From: Myxococcales bacterium
GTDB lineage: Bacteria; Myxococcota_A; Polyangia; Palsa-1104; JAEUJZ01
Direction: 5' to 3'
Assembly (NCBI GenBank): GCA_016794505.1
Contig: JAEUJZ010000037.1
Location: 1 to 64,000 of the forward strand
DNA: 64,000 nucleotides
Part shown: positions 25,301-37,057 of the stretch, piece after piece
Layout of the letters: each line of letters begins with the position of its first letter
How positions within the stretch are numbered: the first letter of the stretch is position 1
Made by a program: the position numbers and the translations under genes
Notes under the pieces: model-generated
The model's database searches: none
The model's input: the letters and a program-made list of their open reading frames with translations, nothing else
What the model was told of the DNA's origin: nothing

Positions 25301-28261
25301 CGTTTCACGCACTGTTTCATAGGCTGTTTCTGGCGCTGTGCGTAGCTCGGTATCTAGCTCCGCCTCTGGCCCCCTCTCGGGCGGGACGTCGCGGCGAACC
25401 AGCGGGCGGATCGGGCTCCACTCTTCCAGCCGGAAGTTCAGCTCATCTGTGTCGAGATCAGCGGCTGCTTGCAGGGCGCTTGCCTGCGGGCTGGCCTCTG
25501 CCCGCGATTGCGAAACAGGCTCTGCGTCCGTCTCTGCTTGCGTTTCAGCACGTGTTTCTGTGCGTGTTTCTGTGCGTGTTTCTGTGCGTGTTTCTGTGTG
25601 TGTTTCTGCGCGTGTTTCTGTGCGTGTTTCAAAAAGCGCCGCGGGCTGCTCATCTATCGCGGCCAGAAGCGGCGCATCGGACACCAAGGAGGCGCTGCCA
25701 TTCTTAGGCAGCGCGGCAAAGGACTCAGCCAAGCTGGGAGCCGCCGTGGCCCCCGCGGGCCGCTCAACCTCAAGGACCGGCAGCGCGGCCAAGAGCGCCA
25801 GATCGGGGAAGCCCAGCTGCACAACCCCAGCCACCGTCGGATCGTTCGCGAGCACCGTGGCTTCGGAAGCAGGCAGCCCAGCTTGGCTCAGCAAGGCGGG
25901 CAGCGGCTGTTCTGCGGCGGGCGGCGTCACCGTTGACGACGCGACCGCGGGCGGCGTCAGCGCCGACGGAGCGGCAGCAAGCCCCCGCGGTGTAGCCGCC
26001 TCGGGGGCGACCCATACCGTCGGGGAAAGCGCCGCCACAGCCGGGGCCGGAGTAGACGCCGACGCGGCACCAGCCACCGACGCCGTCGCCACAACTGCCG
26101 TCGCAAAAGATCCGCTCGGACGTGGAACCTCGGCCTCAGGCAGCCCAGCGCCAGGAGCCACCGTCACCAAAGAGGCGGCAGCGGCGACGGCAGGATCCGG
26201 TACCGCCTCGGGCGTTACGGCAGACGGCGGCAGCGTGGCTCGCGGCGGACTCGGCCATTCATGGGGGGCCGTGAAGACCGTGGCAGACTCGTCTTTTTCG
26301 CCGAGCCGCGGCAACGCGGTGGGGACAGGCCCGGCTGGCGTGCGGTTGGCCGGAGGCATCGTCACGCTGGCAGCGGTGCCCACGGTCTCGGCGACGGGGC
26401 CGGTTGTGCTCAGTCGTGGCGCGGGCAAAGGCAGGCTCTCACCCAGCTCAAGCGTGGCGGCCAAGAGCGCTGTGGTCAGAAGCTCGCCCGGCGGTTCGGT
26501 GGCGGGGGGTCTGGTGATCGCCAGGCTTTCAGAAGGCGGCGGGACCGGGGTCGCCGTGGGCTTGGCAGGTGGCACTGCCACCGCAGGTGGGCTGCCGGTG
26601 CTCGGCCATGGACTGCTCGCGCTGGGTCCAGCGGTCGGGGCATGCCAGGTCGTTGAGTCGATCAGCTCGGTGGCAGCCATCACCCAGTCGTCGCCGCCGC
26701 CTTCCTTGGCCGCTGTTCCAGACCTGGACGCGCCGGCCGCCGCCGCAGGCAGGGCACTCCGCGGGCTTGGGGGGGTTGTGTCGCTGGCGCGCAAGCTGGC
26801 CGGACTCGGGCTGGCCGGACTCGGGCTGGCCGGACTCGGGCTGGCCGGACTCGGGCTGGAGGAGCTCAGAGCCAAGATGGCCGATGCGCTCGACGAGCTT
26901 ACGGTCACAGAGCTTGGGGCCGGCGGACTGGGCAGGCCAAGTGCCCAGCCCATTTCCGCCGCAGGAGGTGTCTCGGCCGATGCCGCAGGCGGAGCTGGGC
27001 CCCCCACGCTGACCGGTGTCTCGGCCGATGCGCTGCGCGCTGGCAGGCTGTCGAGCGCGGGCGCCATCGATCCCGGCAGCGAACCCGCCGACACCACGAC
27101 GCTGGCGGTGACGCTGGGCGGCGCAGGCGGCTTGCCTGCCGCGGCAACTGGCGCTGCCAAAGGTCGCGGCGCGGCGCTGCCCGCTGCCCCCGCTGGCTGT
27201 ACCGGCGCACGAGGAGCCAGCGAGGCGCGGCGTCCCCCTTCACTCCCTGGCTGCGCAGCGGGTGCTGCGCTCGAAACCGAGCTGGAACTGGACGCAGCCG
27301 GCGCGCCCGAATAGGCAGGCGGTGCCAAGCGCAGACCCGAGACCGTGGTCGCGGCATGCTGCCCGGCCGCCAGCGCCACCTTGCCGGCAAGCAGGACTGA
27401 GCCCCCGCCATCCGGTCGTCGGGCACTGTCGTTCTCAATAAACTCTTCGTACGCGGTCAGCAGGCGAGCGATGTGCGTGCGGTCATAGACCAGCAACGTC
27501 ATGTACCGCGAGCTGCTGGCGACAAAGCAGATGCCTTCGTCGAGCAACACCAGCGATGCGGTCGTTGCCGCGCGATCGCTGCGCAGCCGGCGCGTCGAGC
27601 TGCTGGGCATAAGCAGGTGGCCCAGCGTGCCAAACAGACGCACGTCGCTGACGCGGCGGACGCCAAGCTGATCGGTCAAGATGGGCCAGGCAAAGCCGGG
27701 GTCGTTGGGCTGCCACTCGAACAGCCAGCGCTCGGACGTGGCGACGGGCGGCGAAAAGTACAGCTGCACCGCCACATCCTCGTGGCGGATGTTGCCCCAA
27801 AGGCCCGCGGCCAAGGCCAGCTCAAGCGGCGAAAAGGCGACGTTCAAAAGACGCAGCTGGGGCAGCCCGGTGTCTGGCGGGCGCAGCGCGGCGGCCGGCA
27901 AGATGCAGTCTGCTGCCACCTTGCGCAGCGCGCGAGCCGTCAGCTCACACAGCGACACGCGGCCGATTGCCGAGATGTCCCACGTCAGATCGCGCTCGGT
28001 GCGCGCCAGCGAGTGACGATCGAGGATCTTGCGCAGGATGACGCTCAAGCGCGGCTGCTCGCGCATGAACACCTCGTCCACCAGGACGCGGCCGCGGTGC
28101 TCGACCCCAAAGCGCACCAGGCCGCCTTCTACGGTCAGTCGCCCGACGGGCTCGCCGCCTACGCTGCGCAGGCTCAGGGACTCTGTGGTCTGCCGCGCAG
28201 CCAAAATCTCGACCAGCTCCATCAGTGCGATGAATTGCGTGAATTGCTTGCTGGCCGGCAT
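22370..28261 (-). CDS. Giant PATAN/DUF4388-like, tandem ABC ATPase, dual-specificity-phosphatase fusion protein
   Basis: A 1963-residue soluble protein. Residues 1-115 resemble the DUF4388/PATAN regulatory module (LMELVEILAARQTTESLSLRS, GEPVGRLTVEGGLVRFG), and 140-300 form a second globular segment. About 300-1190 is Pro/Ala/Ser/Thr-rich low complexity with SPASP and TETR-type repeats. A first ABC ATPase follows (GPGGSGKSS with Lys1242; variant signature LGDGEWW; IDEP with Asp1360 and Glu1361; VTHN). A second ABC-like domain has a broken Walker A (GIPDGMAKR) but keeps LDEP. Residues about 1790-1925 are a tyrosine/dual-specificity phosphatase with HCKAGLGRTG (Cys1869, Arg1875) and an Asp-containing FPIIDMDVPT loop. 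No transmembrane helix is seen. A Roadblock-like gene overlaps its 3' end. Confidence 0.8.
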   Translation of the reverse strand: MPASKQFTQFIALMELVEILAARQTTESLSLRSVGGEPVGRLTVEGGLVRFGVEHRGRVLVDEVFMREQPRLSVILRKILDRHSLARTERDLTWDISAIGRVSLCELTARALRKVAADCILPAAALRPPDTGLPQLRLLNVAFSPLELALAAGLWGNIRHEDVAVQLYFSPPVATSERWLFEWQPNDPGFAWPILTDQLGVRRVSDVRLFGTLGHLLMPSSSTRRLRSDRAATTASLVLLDEGICFVASSSRYMTLLVYDRTHIARLLTAYEEFIENDSARRPDGGGSVLLAGKVALAAGQHAATTVSGLRLAPPAYSGAPAASSSSSVSSAAPAAQPGSEGGRRASLAPRAPVQPAGAAGSAAPRPLAAPVAAAGKPPAPPSVTASVVVSAGSLPGSMAPALDSLPARSASAETPVSVGGPAPPAASAETPPAAEMGWALGLPSPPAPSSVTVSSSSASAILALSSSSPSPASPSPASPSPASPSPASLRASDTTPPSPRSALPAAAAGASRSGTAAKEGGGDDWVMAATELIDSTTWHAPTAGPSASSPWPSTGSPPAVAVPPAKPTATPVPPPSESLAITRPPATEPPGELLTTALLAATLELGESLPLPAPRLSTTGPVAETVGTAASVTMPPANRTPAGPVPTALPRLGEKDESATVFTAPHEWPSPPRATLPPSAVTPEAVPDPAVAAAASLVTVAPGAGLPEAEVPRPSGSFATAVVATASVAGAASASTPAPAVAALSPTVWVAPEAATPRGLAAAPSALTPPAVASSTVTPPAAEQPLPALLSQAGLPASEATVLANDPTVAGVVQLGFPDLALLAALPVLEVERPAGATAAPSLAESFAALPKNGSASLVSDAPLLAAIDEQPAALFETRTETRAETHTETRTETRTETRTETRAETQAETDAEPVSQSRAEASPQASALQAAADLDTDELNFRLEEWSPIRPLVRRDVPPERGPEAELDTELRTAPETAYETVRETVFETRRDDFLEAGLLRVESTQSADGESVGEGQPSERARAPWLSAREADEPALETARPAESAAEALDRLLDAQLAHALRERETGGHDAGAAEPAQSADLDVLDRALDEGVQTGGAATASWVSTESLAAPAAQEAPTVDVPQAAGAIELGEAEQTTADEDARSDAASFSLARAVAVDADGPQPAAREHVVPPADVGASLREPVFFSGPVADWDTQPPLLVLDHFTARVDDRTVLKDLTFSLERRGVCAIMGPGGSGKSSLLGILGGHNRQSGGWTFSGSCLYEGQPLGAGLRPVTIPQTLHRTTLSIGDFLRSDAVEPVSEAQLQAVLQRVRLSRLCDSLHTEAGRLQPALGDGEWWRLVMARAILRNPPLLCIDEPTAGLSDVEAALIIDVLKAEGLRRMILFVTHNQQHARVISHRMMLLAGGRLQESETTEVFFSGPKSRAGQDYVRTGGCYVPSPDSSSEYLSEEFQAGPVLPSVEAPEPVPEVVVPAAVPPPVVPAEPAQDAEALWIDETSGKPLSLSLRHFGLRVGTRMVLQDLNLDLPERGLFVLGIPDGMAKRMLVRVLCGPRPRNFHMEGQARYGQAELSDDNSPMTPQAGAQLLMMSVAGYLGSALAERSLSRPEQRAETTRLITEAGFPELLQRLDRDMTSIEDAERRVLEILRAITSSPAVLVLDEPLAGLLPGPRERVIAVLKQQAGQRAVLILSQSAAMASDLQALHGWVLDGYTRMQAPPPPEPATEPAAPVAPSVESAPTAPDPAPPTPAAPPVAEPVAAAVPLSRRFSGRGPRGFQWLRLGALAGMPAPGMTNDLAYDLDLIRSTGVAWLVTLTHEPLPADEIARHDLRNIQFPIIDMDVPTEEAAAQLCARVAELVAGGQAVGFHCKAGLGRTGTMLACQLIWEGTPATTALRDVRAVEPGWIQSEKQVAFLSRFEEWLSHMWPMEGGQRKKRKTVADAHPINSQGAQLPEKKEKSDDPT
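25551..25630. repeat. 12-bp tandem repeats inside giant gene
   Basis: About seven near-perfect copies of a 12-bp unit (CGTGTTTCTGTG on the plus strand), encoding alternating Thr-Glu-Thr-Arg/His on the minus strand, near residues 878-904 of the giant protein. As the unit is a multiple of 3, copy-number change would keep the frame, so linker length may vary between strains. Confidence 0.85.
26796..26855. repeat. 15-bp tandem repeats inside giant gene
   Basis: Four exact copies of CTGGCCGGACTCGGG, encoding SPASP-type pentapeptides near residues 469-489 of the giant protein. In-frame length, so expansion or contraction would be tolerated. Confidence 0.85.
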
Positions 28262-29006
28262 GCGCTACACGGCTGATCATCGTGGCCAAGGCGGCTTATC
28301 ACAATAGGTTATCTAACGAGGATTATGAATATTATTTACCGTAATTCTTTCGCGTACTTAGCACCTGTGTGACAATGGAGGCTGCGGGACCGATATCGTC
28401 CTTCACGACCCCTTGCCAAGATACACCATCGAACGATAAACCCACGGAATCATTGACATAATTCATGCGACGACGCCCATACGCCTGGTTGATATATATA
28501 CGTATACGGCCGAGACGCGTACCGACCCCGCGCCGCCCGCAAGGCGATCGGCAACGGGCCCGCTAGGCCGGCGGCGATCGGCACAGCGAGCGCTCAGCCA
28601 ATGATCCAGCGAGGATCGACGCACGCGACGCGGGCCTTGCCGTGCTCGACCGGCTCAGAACGACGAGCCGCGGCACAGGCGACCTGCCGCTCGCGAGCGC
28701 CCGATCGTCCACCGCCCGGCTGTTGCGCAACATCGGGCAGGAGGGTGATTCCTACGTGAAAACAGGTTGATTGCCGCACTGAAAATCCAGACCCTCGGTC
28801 GGCCCCTATTGCATCTAGGGTGTACTTCGCAACAGGCATAGGGGGACGGACAAAGGTGGCCTTAAGTTCGCGAAATCACAGGGAAAATGCAAGGCTAACG
28901 ATAGGTTAGATTTTCATATCTGAAATGACAAATCAGCTAGATCGGTATCTCCGATAAGCAGCCCGACGAACTTACTTTGCCGTTTTGTATGCGTAGTATG
29001 TGACCT
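28262..29006. other. Long divergent intergenic region
   Basis: About 745 bp between the giant gene and the hybrid histidine kinase, read outward in both directions. AT-rich patches at 28300-28360 and 28455-28510 flank GC-rich stretches. A 10-bp palindrome TATACGTATA lies at 28497-28506 and small hairpins near 28893-28907 (CTAAC/GTTAG). No gene is convincing. The region presumably contains both promoters. Confidence 0.4.
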
Positions 29007-33095
<4,089 letters not shown>

Positions 33096-33111
33096 TTGCT
33101 GTTCCCAGACA

Positions 33112-33140
33112 GCAGCGTGGGGCCCTCGCTCCCACGCTGC
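33112..33140 (+). terminator. Hairpin after histidine kinase gene
   Basis: Perfect 10-bp stem GCAGCGTGGG (33112-33121) and CCCACGCTGC (33131-33140) with a 9-nt loop, 17 bp after the histidine kinase stop. There is no T-tract, so it may be a Rho-type pause or mRNA-stability hairpin rather than a classical intrinsic terminator. Confidence 0.5.
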
Positions 33141-33238
33141 GCGCATCCGATGGCTGCTCCGTCCGGCTCGCCTCGTCGCAAGTGCGCGGCGTCGCGGGTG
33201 TCGCGCGATTGGCACTTGCTTTGCTCAATCTTGCCGCC

Positions 33239-34117
33239 ATGGCACACACGACGTCTCTGCGTCTGACTTCTTCCTCTGCATCCGCCCTGCTTGCCTTGGG
33301 CCTCTTCGCCACGCTCGGAACCGCAGGCTGCGGTGGGGCGCAGATCACGTCGCCCGACGATCTAGATGAAAGCGAGTCCGCCGCCCTCAACATCGCCGAC
33401 ACCTTGACCATCGGCGGCAAGGCCGAGGTCTACAACACCGGAGGCGTCGGTGTGAACCTGCGCACCGGTCCTGGAACCGGCTACAGCGTGCTTCTGACGA
33501 TCCCTGAAGGTGGCATCGTCGACGTCCTCGCTGGGCCCAGCGCGTCGTTTTACAAGATTCGCTATTCCGGCACGGAAGGCTGGTCCCACAACAGCTACCT
33601 GCGTCCAGCGAGCAGCGGCGGTGGCGGCGGCTATCCCAGCGGCATCAAGTGGGACGCTGCCAACAGCGGCAACTTCATGGCGGGTCGCGATGGTTCCAGC
33701 ATCAAGCGCGTCATCGTTCATGACATGGAGGGCTACTACGCGGGCGCGATCTCCTGGTTTAAGAACCCCGCATCGAATGTCTCGGCGCACTACTGCATCC
33801 GATCCAGCGACGGCGATATCACCCAGATGGTGCGCGAGCAAGACACCGCCTATCACGCCGGCAACTGGACGTACAACAAAGAGTCGATCGGCATCGAGCA
33901 CGAGGGCTTCAAGTCGGATCCGGGTCGCTGGTACACAGACGTCATGTACCGTCGCTCGGCGCAGCTAACCGCGGCGATCAGCAAGCGCTATGGCATCGCC
34001 GTCGATCGCCGGAACATCATCGCGCACTCCGAAGTACCGCCGCCCAACACGCACACCGATCCCGGCCCTGGCTGGGACTGGAACAAGTACATCGGCTACA
34101 TCAAGGCCGCTCGCTAG
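33239..34117 (+). CDS. N-acetylmuramoyl-L-alanine amidase lipoprotein with SH3 domain
   Basis: A 292-residue lipoprotein starting at 33239; the longer frame upstream lacks coding character. Signal and lipobox (LGTAGC near residue 30). Residues about 60-125 are a bacterial SH3 domain (VNLRTGPGTGYSVLLTIPEG), a cell-wall binding module. The C-terminal part is an Amidase_2/PGRP-type domain: VIVHDMEG (first zinc His), IGIEHEG (catalytic Glu region), IIAHSEV and THTDPGPGWDW (further ligands). It should cleave the amide between muramic acid and L-Ala in peptidoglycan, anchored in the outer envelope. Neighbours do not show a dedicated partner. Confidence 0.88.
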   Translation: MAHTTSLRLTSSSASALLALGLFATLGTAGCGGAQITSPDDLDESESAALNIADTLTIGGKAEVYNTGGVGVNLRTGPGTGYSVLLTIPEGGIVDVLAGPSASFYKIRYSGTEGWSHNSYLRPASSGGGGGYPSGIKWDAANSGNFMAGRDGSSIKRVIVHDMEGYYAGAISWFKNPASNVSAHYCIRSSDGDITQMVREQDTAYHAGNWTYNKESIGIEHEGFKSDPGRWYTDVMYRRSAQLTAAISKRYGIAVDRRNIIAHSEVPPPNTHTDPGPGWDWNKYIGYIKAAR

Positions 34118-34180
34118 CCAGCCGTCGCATCGCTGGATTCGTCTCGCCATGTCTTGTCTGCACGCGCCTCTGCGTGCCTA

Positions 34181-34786
34181 ATGCCCAGCATGATGCTTCG
34201 ATCGCACCGGCAGCGCGTGGCGTTTCGCCGAACGTGGACACCCGCTTGGCTCGTGCTGGGCTTGGCTCTGTTCTCTGGCTGCGGCTCGTCGACACAGGGG
34301 GGCATCGAGACCCCGCCAGCGCAGTGCCCCGTGCAGATCCAAAAGGTCGCCTACGAAGGCGCGCAGCACGTGCCGGTCGGCACGCCGCTTTCCTTTGCAT
34401 CCAACCCACCCGCCTCGGGATCGCACTACCCCTACTGGGGCCGCTGGGCCGAGCACACCTCGCCCCTGCCCCGCGGCAACTATGTCCACAACCTCGAACA
34501 CGGTGGTGTCGCGCTGCTGTATCGCTGCAGCGGATCGTGTCCCGAGATCGTCGCGGGCCTGCGCGCCGTGATGAATGCGCAGCCGCAGGACGCACGCTGC
34601 ACGCCGCCAATCCGCAGCCGCATCCTCTTGACCCCCGATCCCGATCTCGACGTTCCGGTGGCCGCCGCCGCGTGGACGTACACCTATCGCGCCGACTGCG
34701 TCGATGCCCCTTCGCTTTCAGCCTTCATCCGCGATCACTACGACCAAGCCAGCGAGTCGCTGTGCGCGGACGGCAGCGTTCCGTAA
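34181..34786 (+). CDS. DUF3105 lipoprotein
   Basis: A 201-residue lipoprotein (ALFSGCGSS lipobox near residue 30) with the DUF3105 core: HVPVGTPLSFASNPPASGSHYP, then GNYVHNLEHGGVALLYRC, then YRADCVDAPSLSAFIRDHY. The His-rich HNLEHGG segment and Cys residues are the family hallmarks; the function of DUF3105 is not established, though metal binding is plausible. The ATG at 34181 was chosen over an upstream TTG; ATGs at 34190 and 34193 are possible. It follows the amidase gene by 63 bp. Confidence 0.75.
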   Translation: MPSMMLRSHRQRVAFRRTWTPAWLVLGLALFSGCGSSTQGGIETPPAQCPVQIQKVAYEGAQHVPVGTPLSFASNPPASGSHYPYWGRWAEHTSPLPRGNYVHNLEHGGVALLYRCSGSCPEIVAGLRAVMNAQPQDARCTPPIRSRILLTPDPDLDVPVAAAAWTYTYRADCVDAPSLSAFIRDHYDQASESLCADGSVP

Positions 34787-34841
34787 TGTAGACGCGGAAG
34801 TGCTTGCCGGGACCCGGTCGGCTAACGCAGGCTAGGGTCCC

Positions 34842-36113
34842 ATGTCAGCCAGCCCGTCCAGCCCTCGCCAGCCCAGCCTGTCGTCCGATCGTCCCTACGA
34901 TCTTGTGTTGTTTGGTGCCACCGGCTTTACCGGCCGGCTGCTCGCCGAGCACCTGTCGCGAAGTGACGCGCCTGTGCGCTGGGCGCTCTCGGGTCGCTCG
35001 GAAGAAAAGCTGCGCAGCGTTCGGCAGGCTCTGGCGCAGCACAACCCGCGCTGCGCTGAGCTTCCCATTTTGACTGCCGATGCCAGCGATCCCGCGTCTC
35101 TGCAGCGCGTCGCGCAGACGACCCGCGTCATCTGCACCACTGTGGGCCCGTACCTGCGCCATGGTCTGCCCATGGTGGCCGCCTGCGCCGAGCACGGCAC
35201 CGATTACTGCGATCTCACAGGCGAGGTGCCGTTCATGCGCACCAGCATCGATCGCTATCACACGCAGGCGCAGACGACTGGCGCCCGCATCGTTCATGCC
35301 TGTGGCTTTGACTCGATTCCATCAGACATCGGCGTGCTGCTGCTTCATGACTTTCTGCGCGCACGCGGCCACCGCATGCGCGAAGCTCGGCTGTTCGTGA
35401 AGTCGATGAAAGGCAGCGCCAGCGGCGGCACTCTGGCCAGCATGATGAACCTGATGCAGCTAGCGGTGGCCGATCGCAGCCTGCGCCGCTTGCTTGCCAA
35501 TCCCTACGCGCTTCTGCCCGACCCCAGCGAGTCGCGTGAACGACAGCCAGATCTGCGCAGCGTGGCGTTCGATCGCGAGGCGCAGGAATGGACGGCCCCC
35601 TTTGTCATGGGCACAGTCAACACCCGCGTCGTGCATCGCAGCAATGCGCTGCTCGCCGACCTGTACGGCCGCGACTTTCGGTACAGCGAGTGCCTGGGGT
35701 TCGGCAACGGCCTGCGCAGCGCCGCGCGGGCCACCACAGCCTTCGCTGGACTGGCGGGCTTTGCCGCGCTCTGCAGCAACGCGCTGACGCGCGATGTACT
35801 GGGACGATTTCTGCCCAAGCCAGGCGAGGGCCCCAGCCCGGAAGTCATGCAGCGCGGTCGCTGGCGCGTCCACATCCGCGGCTTCGTCGACGGGCACGAT
35901 CGCGCACAAGCCCTGCTGCAGCTCAGCGGCGAGGGCGATCCCGGCTATGCCTCGACGTCGCGCATGCTGCTGCAGGTGGCGCTGCTCTTGGTCGAGACCC
36001 ATGGCTCGGCCCGCGTGGGCGGCGTGCAGACCCCTGCTTCGGCACTGGGCCGAACGCTCGCCGAGCGCCTGCCCAGCGCTGGACTGCGCGCCGAGCTCTC
36101 CGCGCTGCAATAG
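34842..36113 (+). CDS. Saccharopine-dehydrogenase-like NAD(P)-binding oxidoreductase
   Basis: A 423-residue protein of the SCCPDH/trans-acting enoyl reductase-like group. The N-terminal Rossmann motif is VLFGATGFTGRLLAEHL, followed by WALSGRSEEKL and the conserved TVGPYLRHGLPMVAACAEHGTDYCDLTGE, which is diagnostic. HACGFDSIPSDIGVLLLHD ends the nucleotide-binding part. The C-terminal domain is less conserved and may interact with the membrane. In actinobacteria relatives act in lipid biosynthesis; here no lipid synthesis cluster is adjacent and the substrate is unknown. Confidence 0.85.
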   Translation: MSASPSSPRQPSLSSDRPYDLVLFGATGFTGRLLAEHLSRSDAPVRWALSGRSEEKLRSVRQALAQHNPRCAELPILTADASDPASLQRVAQTTRVICTTVGPYLRHGLPMVAACAEHGTDYCDLTGEVPFMRTSIDRYHTQAQTTGARIVHACGFDSIPSDIGVLLLHDFLRARGHRMREARLFVKSMKGSASGGTLASMMNLMQLAVADRSLRRLLANPYALLPDPSESRERQPDLRSVAFDREAQEWTAPFVMGTVNTRVVHRSNALLADLYGRDFRYSECLGFGNGLRSAARATTAFAGLAGFAALCSNALTRDVLGRFLPKPGEGPSPEVMQRGRWRVHIRGFVDGHDRAQALLQLSGEGDPGYASTSRMLLQVALLLVETHGSARVGGVQTPASALGRTLAERLPSAGLRAELSALQ

Positions 36114-36146
36114 CAGCGTGCTGATCACAGACTGCAGCGCGCCGCG

Positions 36147-36536
36147 CTAAAGCCCCGTCACCCTGCTTGGCGTCGGTCCGCCCACCAGGATCTGAACCAC
36201 GCCGCCATATCCGCAGATCCACATCGAGTCCTGCTGCAGCGTCGGAACGCCATCGACCGTCGTGATCAGCGACGGCCGCTGCCAGCCTCCTGTTTCCATG
36301 GGCGTACACGGCGGGGCAGCCGCGAGCGCCGCGCCCCCGGCAAGCGGCTGGGTCGGCGAGAGGCAGCAGGCAAAGATCGGAATATTGCTCAGCGGCGCGC
36401 TGTCGAGCAGGGTGGCCACGGGATTCCCATCGATCGTGATCGTCCGGTTGCTGGTCACCAAAAGCGGCATCGGAGCCGTCCCAAGACCACAGGACAACAG
36501 GGCCCCTTCCGTTACCTGCGGGATTCCTTCCGCCAT
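36147..36536 (-). CDS. PAAR-like protein (DUF4280)
   Basis: A 129-residue protein with the DUF4280 pattern: VTEGALLSCGLGTAPMPLLV at the N-terminus, TIDGNPVATLLDSAPLSNIPIFACC, a Gly/Ala stretch, and a closing GVPTLQQDSMWICGYGG. Such proteins cap the spike tip of type VI secretion or related contractile injection systems, using Cys/His residues to bind zinc. No tube, sheath or VgrG gene is present in the window, so this is an orphan cap, probably travelling with the adjacent unknown gene at 36616-37029 as an effector module. Confidence 0.7.
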   Translation of the reverse strand: MAEGIPQVTEGALLSCGLGTAPMPLLVTSNRTITIDGNPVATLLDSAPLSNIPIFACCLSPTQPLAGGAALAAAPPCTPMETGGWQRPSLITTVDGVPTLQQDSMWICGYGGVVQILVGGPTPSRVTGL

Positions 36537-36615
36537 GACCCTCCTCGCTTGTGATCGTTACAGCGCGTGGCTGCTCGCGAGGCTGACTGCCCTCTCGCGA
36601 GGAAAAAGGAATGAC

Positions 36616-37029
36616 TCAAGGCTTCGCCGGTCCTGGCGTTCCCGGCAGCGGAACAGCGGCTCGCGGTGGGACTTCGCCACTCCACAGGACAATAGTGCGC
36701 GAGACCTTGCTCCCTCGCGATGGAACGGACTGGGACGGACTCAGCGCAGACCCGCTCAGTGCCTCATAGCCCAGGTACTGTCGGTTCTGCAGCACCATGA
36801 AGCTGTGCTGATCGCGGATCACCAGCAGCACCCGCAAAAACAGACCAGGGCTGGCCAAGGCCGTGAAGCACTCGCGGTGCAGACGCCGCTCGGCCTCGAT
36901 CGCCCAGGGAGTACCCATTTGATCGCAGGGCTCGCTGCAATACAGCGTGACCGCAACGGCCGACACCGGAATCTGCGCCTGGCCACCGCAGGACATGCCA
37001 TCCCCGATCGCCCAGTCTCCTAAGACCAT
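36616..37029 (-). CDS. Unknown protein next to IS, possibly truncated at its N-terminus
   Basis: A 137-residue frame ending about 80 bp before the PAAR-like gene on the same strand. It has an early Cys-containing segment (GDGMSCGGQAQIPVSAVAV), a central helical part (ERRLHRECFTALASPGLFLRVLLVIRDQ) and a Pro-rich tail. I recognise no family. Its apparent ATG falls at the left boundary of the decayed IS4-type element (37033), inside the direct repeat abutting it, so the true N-terminus may have been cut off. Co-occurrence with a PAAR-like cap suggests an effector, adaptor or immunity protein. Confidence 0.4.
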   Translation of the reverse strand: MVLGDWAIGDGMSCGGQAQIPVSAVAVTLYCSEPCDQMGTPWAIEAERRLHRECFTALASPGLFLRVLLVIRDQHSFMVLQNRQYLGYEALSGSALSPSQSVPSRGSKVSRTIVLWSGEVPPRAAVPLPGTPGPAKP

Positions 37030-37032
37030 GCC
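37023..37032. repeat. Possible degenerate target duplication, left
   Basis: AGACCATGCC matches AGACTGTGCC at 38168-38177 at 8 of 10 positions and abuts the inverted repeat. The length agrees with the 10-bp duplication of the other IS4-family element here. It could also be a chance match. Confidence 0.4.
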
Positions 37033-37057
37033 GCGGTCTGACCGATCCCCTCATTTA
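37033..37057. repeat. Left inverted repeat of decayed IS
   Basis: GCGGTCTGACCGATCCCCTC and the following five bases pair with the reverse complement of 38143-38167 at about 22 of 25 positions. The stop codon of the transposase remnant's original frame (37055-37057) lies within it, as in the intact IS at 301. Confidence 0.75.

Noticed and set aside
25338..27314. 658-codon plus-strand open frame opposite the giant gene
   Set aside because: It lies within the low-complexity GC-rich linker of the giant gene; its Ser/Ala/Gly-rich translation has no fold and no ribosome site. It is a composition shadow.
28262..29006. Small open frames between the giant gene and the histidine kinase
   Set aside because: They overlap AT-rich and palindromic sequence, have no ribosome sites and show no domain.
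34842..36113. Idea that this gene encodes a lysine-pathway saccharopine dehydrogenase
   Set aside because: The sequence matches the broader SCCPDH-like group and lacks specific lysine-pathway context, so only a general oxidoreductase call is supported.
36262..37023. Plus-strand frame of 253 codons over the PAAR-like gene
   Set aside because: Translation is Arg/Gln-rich without domains, and it overlaps the clear DUF4280 gene on the other strand.
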